This document shows, piece after piece, positions 58,928-64,000 of a stretch of 64,000 nt of DNA. The stretch is from Promicromonospora iranensis (GTDB taxonomy: Bacteria; Actinomycetota; Actinomycetes; Actinomycetales; Cellulomonadaceae): NCBI RefSeq assembly GCF_028994775.1, contig NZ_JAJQMN010000005.1, positions 62,001-126,000 of the forward strand, given 5' to 3'. Under the pieces are notes generated by a model. It did no database searches, had not been told where the DNA came from, and worked only from the letters and a program-made list of their open reading frames with translations. The position numbers were made by a program, and so were the translations under genes. Each line of letters starts with the position of its first letter. Within the stretch, counting starts at the first letter, position 1.

Positions 58928-60001
58928 ATGAGCGAGACGAACAGCGCCATGACCAGCACAGACATCACCACAGAGGCCAGCAGCACGCGCAGCAGCACGA
59001 GCAGCACGGAGGTCGGCAGCATGGGGACCGGCAAGAAGATCATCGCCGTCGTGGGCGCGACCGGGCAGCAGGGCGGCGGCCTCGCCCGGGCGATCCTCGG
59101 CGACCCGCAGGGCCCGTTCGCACTGCGTGTCCTGACCCGCCGCACGGACTCGGCGGCGGCCCGCGAGCTCGCGGCACGCGGAGCCGACGTCGTCCATGCG
59201 GACCTGGACGACGAGGCGAGCATGCTGCGGGCGTTCGAGGGTGCCTACGGCGCCTTCGTCGTGACCAACTTCTGGGCCGAGCGGACCCCCGAGGAGGAGG
59301 CCGCACGTACCCGGCCGCAGATGGAGCTCGACCAGGCGGGCGTCGCGGCGCGGGCGGCGAAGGCCGCGGGGCTCAAGCACGTGATCTGGTCCACGCTGGA
59401 GGACACCCGGCCGCACTTCGAGCACCTCGGCAGCGAGCTGCCCACGTTGCTGGACCGCTACAAGGTGCCGCACTTCGACGCCAAGGGCGAGGCGGACAAC
59501 CTCTTCACCAGCCTCGGTGTGCCGACCACCTTCCTGCTGACGACCATGTTCTACGAGGCGTTCCTCGTCGGACAGGGCCCGCGCCGGGACGAGGACGGCC
59601 GTCTCGCCCTGACCAACCCGATGGGTGACTCGGCTCTCGCCGTCGTCGCGGCGGAGGACATCGGCCGCACCGCCTACGGGATCTTCCGCGCGGGCGCCCG
59701 GTACGTGGGCCGCACCGTCGGCCTCGCCGGTGACCACCTGACCGGCGTCCAGCTCGCCGAGACGTTCACCAGGGTGCTGGGGGAGCGCGTCGAGTACCGC
59801 CCGCTGACCCACGACCAGATGCGGTCCGCGGGCTTCCCGGGTGCCGACGAGATCGGCAACATGTACCAGTTCTACGCGGAGGCCGCCGACTACTTCGTCG
59901 GGGTCCGCGACATCGACCTGGTCCGGCGAGAGCTCCACCCGGACCTGGTGTCGTTCGAGGACTGGCTGACGGTCCACAAGGACCAGATCCCGCTGGGCTG
60001 A
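58928..60001 (+). CDS. NmrA/HSCARG-like NAD(P)-binding protein
   Basis: A 357-residue atypical SDR. A Ser/Thr-rich leader (about 1-35) precedes the cofactor motif VVGATGQQGGGLARA. Later come NFWAERTPEEEA and HVIWSTLEDTRP, and the C-terminal domain with YVGRTVGLAGDHLTG, as in NmrA-like redox sensors. The start may be ATG 58928 or the internal ATG at the GTGKKI segment (about residue 33). It is under the divergent XRE-type regulator, a common arrangement in actinobacteria. Confidence 0.87.
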   Translation: MSETNSAMTSTDITTEASSTRSSTSSTEVGSMGTGKKIIAVVGATGQQGGGLARAILGDPQGPFALRVLTRRTDSAAARELAARGADVVHADLDDEASMLRAFEGAYGAFVVTNFWAERTPEEEAARTRPQMELDQAGVAARAAKAAGLKHVIWSTLEDTRPHFEHLGSELPTLLDRYKVPHFDAKGEADNLFTSLGVPTTFLLTTMFYEAFLVGQGPRRDEDGRLALTNPMGDSALAVVAAEDIGRTAYGIFRAGARYVGRTVGLAGDHLTGVQLAETFTRVLGERVEYRPLTHDQMRSAGFPGADEIGNMYQFYAEAADYFVGVRDIDLVRRELHPDLVSFEDWLTVHKDQIPLG

Positions 60002-60010
60002 GAGAGCGGC

Positions 60011-60042
60011 CGGGCTCGCCGGGACCTGTCCCGACGAGCCCG
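60011..60042. terminator. Bidirectional terminator
   Basis: CGGGCTCG-C-CGGGA pairs with TCCCG-A-CGAGCCCG around CCTG, between the convergent NmrA-like and PAS-ANTAR genes. Confidence 0.75.
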
Positions 60043-60057
60043 ACCAGTGGAGGGTGG

Positions 60058-60837
60058 TCAGTTCTGCACGCGCTTGCGCGGCCGCCGGGTCAGCAGGGGG
60101 TCGTGACCCCGCGGTCGGCCGACGGGCTTGACGCCTTCCAGCGCCTGCGACAGTGCGTCCGGGGTGACGACGGTGCCGTCCTCCCGGGCATGGAGCGCCG
60201 CCATCACCTGGTCGGCCGCCAGCCGGAGGGAGATTCCGGCGCCCTTGGCCGCGGCGACCAGGAGTTCGGTGGCCGCCGTCTCGTCCACGCCGCGTACCGC
60301 GACGATGACGCCCTTGGCCTGCTCGATCACGGCCTGGCTGACGAAGGCTCGGTTGACCGCGCCGTCCGACTTGCGCTCCAGCGCCTCCTTCTGGACCGGC
60401 GTCACGTCGACGACGTAGCCGACCAGCTGGGGCGACTGGTCCCGGGCGCTCTGCGAGCCCTGCCCGGTCACGACGACCGACCGGGTGCGGCCGCTGCGGT
60501 CCACGATCCGGTGTGCGCAGGCGAAGGGCCTGCCGAGCCGGAGGGCCTCGCCGGCCGCCCGGACCACGCGGCTGCGGTCGTCCGGGTGCTTGCGCGAGCG
60601 GAGCGCCTCGAGGCCGGGCTCGACCTCGTCCCGCTTCCAGCCGTGCATGGTGTAGACCTCGTCGGACCACCACCAGCTGCCGGAGGCCAGCTCGACGCTG
60701 TACCGACCGACGAGGAGGTTGGTCCCGAGACCGAGGGCGCGGGACAGATCCGCTGCAGAGAACCCGGGTGATGGGGCTTCGCCGTCGCCTCCGACGCCGT
60801 CCGCGAGTGCTGCTTGGGCTTGTGTGAGGACTGACAT
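60058..60837 (-). CDS. PAS-ANTAR protein (probable RNA-binding antiterminator)
   Basis: A 259-residue protein. A PAS fold (about 35-150) has WSDEVYTMHGWKRDEVEPGLEALRSRKHPDDRSRV, matching the PAS_3 type. The ANTAR domain (about 165-225) has AVIEQAKGVIVAVRGVDETAATELLVAAAKGAGISLRLAADQVM, the RNA-binding helix set. ANTAR proteins bind paired hairpins in leaders of their target mRNA and prevent termination. Target not visible here. The start codon is preceded by TGGGAGGT (SD). The extreme C-terminus is Arg/Pro-rich. Confidence 0.9.
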   Translation of the reverse strand: MSVLTQAQAALADGVGGDGEAPSPGFSAADLSRALGLGTNLLVGRYSVELASGSWWWSDEVYTMHGWKRDEVEPGLEALRSRKHPDDRSRVVRAAGEALRLGRPFACAHRIVDRSGRTRSVVVTGQGSQSARDQSPQLVGYVVDVTPVQKEALERKSDGAVNRAFVSQAVIEQAKGVIVAVRGVDETAATELLVAAAKGAGISLRLAADQVMAALHAREDGTVVTPDALSQALEGVKPVGRPRGHDPLLTRRPRKRVQN

Positions 60838-60942
60838 GTGAACCTCCCAGATCCGATTCGGACCGGGAGCCGCTTCATGACTCCGAGTCTCCGACTATAG
60901 AACGGCAGGGACGATTCGGACAGTCGAAACTCGAGATCGCCG

Positions 60943-62097
60943 TTATTCCGGCTCGCGTCGTCCCTGCTCAGGGGCCTTGTCGAGCGGTTCGAGCAGTGCT
61001 GTGGCGCCCTGCTTCCAGCGGCTGAGCGCGTACGCGCCGACGTCGCCCTCGATGGCCAGGCACGCGGCGGCACCGAGGAGGACGTCGTCGCGGAGCCCCG
61101 GCTCCTGCTCGACGAGCCGGCCCGCGAGGTCGCGCGCCGCGATCTGCTCGTGGACCGAGTCGGCCTCCACGTGCTCGTCGAAGTACCGCGTGGTGTCGGC
61201 GTCGTGCCCGAGACGCCGGAAGCCGTTCCCGTACAGGCGGCTGGGGACCGACGACGTGATCTCGTACGCGGCCAGGTGGCCGACGATCGCACCCCGGAGC
61301 CGGCGGTGCACCGCGAACAGGGACATGGTGTTCAGCGACACCAGCGCCGGCGTCGGTACGGCGTCGAGGTACCTGCCGTAGGTGTCGTCGAGTCCGGCGC
61401 GGCGCATGGTGGCCGCGAAGAGCTCGGAGTGCAGGTAGCCGGACCGGCCGCCGCCGTACTCGTCGGCCTGGATCTCGACCAGGGCGGCCTTGGGTGCGCC
61501 GTACAGGCGCGGGATCGCCCAGGTGTGGGGGTCGGCCTCCATCAGCTGGTAGATCGAGCGCAGGGCCAGGAACTCGCGGGCCTGCTCGGCGTCGGCGCGC
61601 TTCGCGACGTACCGCGCCATGCTGGGGCTGTCGTCGGCCTCGGCCAGCTCGAACAGCCGCCGCGCGATGCCGGCGGCGTCGGTCGCGTCGCACTCCGGCC
61701 GGCCGGCCCGAGCCCGGACCGCGGCCTCGAACGGAACCTCGAGCGACTGGCGTACGGCCAGGAGCGACGGCTCCCACTCCCAGGCGTCGTCGACGCGGTC
61801 CACGCCGCGGTGGTGCAGCTCGTACAGGATCGTCAGGGCGAGCTGCAGGTCCCCGTCGTGCAGGATGCCGTCGGACTGCAGGGTGTCGTCGGGCTGCAGG
61901 GCGTCGGCGACCGCCGCCCGCAGCGGTGCGAGCCGGGCGGGCGTGTCGTCAGAGGGCGGCCCCGCCGTGAGCGCGGCGAGCAGCGCCGAGCTCACCGGGC
62001 CCCGCGGACGGGGAAGCGGTAGGCGGACGCCGCTGCGCGTGGCACGCCGACCGGCGTCGTTCGTGGACGTGTGGTCCCGCACTGGGGTCGTAGTCAT
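60943..62097 (-). CDS. Iron-containing redox enzyme family (haem-oxygenase-like fold) protein
   Basis: A 384-residue helical protein. After a disordered 40 residues the fold has ALTILYELHHRGVD, YQLMEADPHTWAIPRLYG, QADEYGGGRSGYLHSELFAATMR and the dense YFDEHVEADSVHEQIA and DVLLGAAACLAIEGDVG segments that supply Glu/His iron ligands of the HDO superfamily. These enzymes use a di-iron or mono-iron centre for oxidations. Substrate unknown. AGGAG lies 8 bases before ATG 62097. It is divergent from an envelope-stress operon. Confidence 0.85.
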   Translation of the reverse strand: MTTTPVRDHTSTNDAGRRATRSGVRLPLPRPRGPVSSALLAALTAGPPSDDTPARLAPLRAAVADALQPDDTLQSDGILHDGDLQLALTILYELHHRGVDRVDDAWEWEPSLLAVRQSLEVPFEAAVRARAGRPECDATDAAGIARRLFELAEADDSPSMARYVAKRADAEQAREFLALRSIYQLMEADPHTWAIPRLYGAPKAALVEIQADEYGGGRSGYLHSELFAATMRRAGLDDTYGRYLDAVPTPALVSLNTMSLFAVHRRLRGAIVGHLAAYEITSSVPSRLYGNGFRRLGHDADTTRYFDEHVEADSVHEQIAARDLAGRLVEQEPGLRDDVLLGAAACLAIEGDVGAYALSRWKQGATALLEPLDKAPEQGRREPE

Positions 62098-62197
62098 GTG
62101 GAGGCTCCTGATCGTGCACCGGCCGCGCCTCTCCTCGACGCCGCGCCCATCGTGCTCCGGAAGCGGCTGACTCGCGAGGCGTGCGTCGCAGGGGCAC

Positions 62198-62237
62198 GTG
62201 CCGGACGGTGCCGGACGGGTGCCGGACGGGTGCCGGG
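62198..62237 (+). repeat. 10/11-bp tandem repeat, about 4 copies
   Basis: GTGCCGGACGG units start at 62198, 62208, 62219 and 62230 (last incomplete). Confidence 0.85.
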
Positions 62238-62261
62238 ACGCACGGCGGTTTGTGCCACGGG

Positions 62262-62289
62262 TTGCGAGTGCCACTCGCCGTCTTACGTT
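62262..62289 (+). promoter_or_regulatory. Promoter of the envelope-stress operon
   Basis: TTGCGA (62262-62267), 16-base spacer, TACGTT (62284-62289). It gives a leader of about 100 bases that contains two hairpins. Confidence 0.5.
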
Positions 62290-62398
62290 GGGGCCGAGGT
62301 CAGGAAGAGGCCGCACCGGTGGAGCACGGGCCACCGTGGCTCGTGCTCGCCTCGCCCGGAACGACTCCGGGCGGGGAGGACGACGACAGGAGTCCGAC

Positions 62399-63265
62399 AT
62401 GAGTGGAACGGACAATCCGTACGGCACAGGGGCCGGTTCGCGATCCTGGTCACCCGGCCGTGAGGAGAGCGGCGGCGGTTCGGAGACGACCGGCGTCAAG
62501 GAACGCGCCAGCGCGGCGGCGTCACAGGTGGGCGACGCGGGCCGCGAGACGATGCATGAGGCGAAGGAGCGTGCGCGCGACGTCGCCCACGAGGCGACCG
62601 ACCGCACTCGCGGTCTGGTCGACCGTACGCGGACCGAGCTGAGCACTCAGGTGGCGTCGCAGCAGCAGCACCTCGCGGGCGGGCTGCGCGCCCTGGGCGA
62701 CGAGCTGGGCCAGATGTCCAGCGGCAGCGAGGACCCGGGCTACGCGACCGACCTGGTCCAGCGCGCCGGGGCGGCCACCGGCCAGGTCGCGCAGTGGTTC
62801 GAGGAGAGGGAGCCGAGCGACGTCCTGCACGAAGTCGAGGACTTCGCCAGGCGTCGGCCGGGCATGTTCATCCTGATGGCGGCGGGTGCCGGCCTGCTCG
62901 TCGGGCGGCTCCTGCGGGGCGCGAAGGATGCCCCCAGCAGCGGTGACGGGAGTGGCGACGGCGATGTCCGGCGTGACGTCGACCGGTCCGGGCCCACGAG
63001 CACGGGCGGTGCCACGAGCACGGGCGGTCCCACGAACGCGGGCGGCCTGAGCGGTACGGGCGCCGGCGCGGTCGGATCGGGTGCGCAGGGCGGTGAGCCG
63101 GACATCGGCCGCAGCGGCGCGTTCCCGGCCCTCGCGAACAGCAACCTGCCGCAGGACCCGCAGGTCCCGACGTCCGCGGGCGAGACGCCGCCGACGTTCC
63201 CGCCCCCGACGGCTGACGGTGTCCGCCCGCAGACCGGAGGTGAGCGCGATGTCGAGCACCCGTGA
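62399..63265 (+). CDS. Membrane-anchored stress-type protein of unknown family
   Basis: A 288-residue protein. Residues ~33-80 are helical and charged (KERASAAASQVGDAGRETMHEAKERARDVAHEA..), like the hydrophilic repeats of LEA/YtxH-type stress proteins. A helix (RPGMFILMAAGAGLLVGRLL, about 155-175) anchors it; the rest is Gly/Ser/Pro-rich and disordered, with an 18-bp repeat (62993-63046). AGGAG precedes ATG 62399. It overlaps the next gene by 17 bases. Likely an envelope-stress component; no reaction is expected. Confidence 0.8.
   Translation: MSGTDNPYGTGAGSRSWSPGREESGGGSETTGVKERASAAASQVGDAGRETMHEAKERARDVAHEATDRTRGLVDRTRTELSTQVASQQQHLAGGLRALGDELGQMSSGSEDPGYATDLVQRAGAATGQVAQWFEEREPSDVLHEVEDFARRRPGMFILMAAGAGLLVGRLLRGAKDAPSSGDGSGDGDVRRDVDRSGPTSTGGATSTGGPTNAGGLSGTGAGAVGSGAQGGEPDIGRSGAFPALANSNLPQDPQVPTSAGETPPTFPPPTADGVRPQTGGERDVEHP
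62993..63046 (+). repeat. 18-bp tandem repeat, 3 copies, coding PTSTGG
   Basis: CCCACGAGCACGGGCGGT at 62993, with changed copies at 63011 and 63029, in the disordered tail of the first stress protein. Confidence 0.85.
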
Positions 63266-63707
63266 CCCGTTCGCTGCTTCCAGCGCAGCGCCGTCCAACG
63301 CAACACCGGGGACGACCGGCCGCGACGACAGAAGCGTCGGGGAGCTCGTCGGCGAGGTCAGTCGGGACCTCTCGACGCTGATCCGGCAGGAGGTCGAGCT
63401 CGCGAAGGCCGAGGCCACGCAGTCCGCCAAGCGCGCGGGGAAGGGCGCCGGCATGTTCGGCGGCGCCGGCGTGGCGGGCCACATGGTCCTGCTGTTCCTG
63501 TCGCTCGCCCTGTGGTGGGCGCTCGGCACCGTCATGGGCGGTGGCTGGTCGGGACTGGTCGTGGCCGGTGTCTGGGCCGTGATCGCCGCGGTGCTCGCGA
63601 TGCGCGGGCGCAGCGAGCTCAAGTCGGTCGAGGGTCTGCCGCAGACCGCTGACTCGGTCAAGAAGATCCCCGACGCACTGCGAGGACACGAGGAGAGGAA
63701 CCCATGA
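63249..63707 (+). CDS. Phage-holin-3-6-superfamily (DUF1469-like) membrane protein
   Basis: A 152-residue protein: a helix with VGELVGEVSRDLSTLIRQEVELAKAE, typical of the family, then two membrane helices (about 75-95 and 100-120). It is not a phage protein here; actinobacteria carry it with DUF3618 proteins in stress operons. GGAGGTGAG precedes ATG 63249; its stop overlaps the next ATG by 4 bases. Confidence 0.9.
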   Translation: MSSTRDPFAASSAAPSNATPGTTGRDDRSVGELVGEVSRDLSTLIRQEVELAKAEATQSAKRAGKGAGMFGGAGVAGHMVLLFLSLALWWALGTVMGGGWSGLVVAGVWAVIAAVLAMRGRSELKSVEGLPQTADSVKKIPDALRGHEERNP

Positions 63708-64000
63708 GCACCAGCGATCCCAACGAGATCCGGGAGAACATCGAGCGCACGCGCGAGGAGCTGAGCCATGACGTCGACACGCTCGGCGACCGCGTGACTC
63801 CCAGCCACATCGCGGAGCGGCAGAAGGAGAAGGTGAAGTCCCGCGTGTCCGAGGTCAAGGAGCGGGTGATGGGCTCGGTGCATCACACGACCGACTCGGC
63901 GGGCAGCACGACGCACGACATGGCGGACAAGGGGCGCGAGAAGGCGGCCTCGGTCGCCGACTCGGCCCGGCACACCGCCTCGTCCGCGGCGGACTCCGTC
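63704..64000 (+). CDS. DUF3618-family protein, 3' end outside the window
   Basis: The first 99 residues: SDPNEIRENIERTREELSHDV is the DUF3618 signature, followed by charged helices with AERQKEKVKSRVSEVKERVMG and a Ser/Ala/Asp-rich repeat-like region. A membrane helix would be expected further on. It is the third gene of the stress operon (ATGA overlap with the holin-like gene). Confidence 0.88.
   Translation, partial: MSTSDPNEIRENIERTREELSHDVDTLGDRVTPSHIAERQKEKVKSRVSEVKERVMGSVHHTTDSAGSTTHDMADKGREKAASVADSARHTASSAADSV

Larger units (their letters stand above)
62098..62398. other. Intergenic region between divergent genes
   Basis: It holds a GTGCCGGACGG tandem repeat (62198-62237), a promoter for the plus-strand operon (-35 TTGCGA 62262-62267, 16 bases, -10 TACGTT 62284-62289) and two hairpins in the resulting leader: GAGCACG...CGTGCTC (62322-62348) and CGCCCGGA...TCCGGGCG (62352-62374). 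No open frame of coding quality is seen. Confidence 0.7.

Noticed and set aside
63249-63707. Prophage, because of the holin-superfamily hit
   Set aside because: The family (Phage_holin_3_6) is chromosomal in actinobacteria, and no lysis, capsid or integrase gene is near.

Overview
The window is about 74% GC by eye. It has GTG and TTG starts, many leaderless promoters, a cytochrome b-flavoprotein-FeS succinate dehydrogenase of the mycobacterial Sdh1 layout, DUF3618/holin-type envelope-stress genes and a D-Asp ligase/racemase-like pair. Together these point to a chromosome of an actinobacterium of the Micrococcales, most likely Promicromonosporaceae (Cellulosimicrobium, Isoptericola or Promicromonospora type). 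The genus is an inference. I see no phage, transposon, CRISPR array or replication origin. Almost everything looks like ordinary chromosome.

Layout. 1-3848: a row of small redox and detoxification genes (two F420-reductase-fold oxidoreductases, an SDR, an epoxide hydrolase). 3979-7418: a MacB-type ABC exporter. 7525-10180: a three-gene overlapping operon on the minus strand (CPBP protease, histidine kinase, NarL-type regulator). 10357-11247: a YbaK deacylase, a 43-codon open frame and tRNA-Pro(GGG). 11422-16244: a minus-strand run with an ATP-grasp ligase and an aspartate/glutamate racemase (probable peptidoglycan cross-bridge enzymes), a PQQ-type beta-propeller and a membrane protein. 16352-17815: a secreted GH43 arabinofuranosidase-ricin protein under a LacI-type operator. 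18055-20073: a VOC protein and a TetR/SDR divergon. 20292-29001: a split DUF5134-like membrane protein, a small Cys-rich protein, a very large secreted subtilase, an NTF2-like protein, a photolyase and an exported phosphoesterase. 29152-33218: a DrrAB-like ABC exporter divergent from a DHA2-type MFS pump with a cytoplasmic tail. 33302-36807: TerC under a probable Mn2+ riboswitch, an SRPBCC protein and topoisomerase IB. 36895-41692: a carbohydrate locus (acyltransferase, LacI regulator, ThuA, Gfo/Idh/MocA dehydrogenase). 41729-50052: a TetR/ABC divergon and a run of single genes (VOC, Ppx, FNT channel, MpaB-like, unknown, MFS). 50119-52548: a zinc-ribbon protein, a gene fragment, a kinase-like protein and a P-loop protein with an apparent ATC start. 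52645-56548: a compact sdh operon. 56783-60837: an MFS, an XRE/NmrA divergon and a PAS-ANTAR protein. 60943-64000: a haem-oxygenase-like iron protein divergent from an envelope-stress operon that runs off the window.

Two patterns cross the window. First, about a dozen genes have a TANNNT element 5 to 7 bases in front of the start codon and no Shine-Dalgarno sequence, which marks leaderless transcripts and fixes several start codons. Second, short tandem repeats (10-19 bp, 2-6 copies) recur, and at least four arrays lie across or beside a stop codon while others extend the N- or C-terminus of a protein. Most divergent regulator/target pairs carry a visible palindrome, so several operons here have testable operators.
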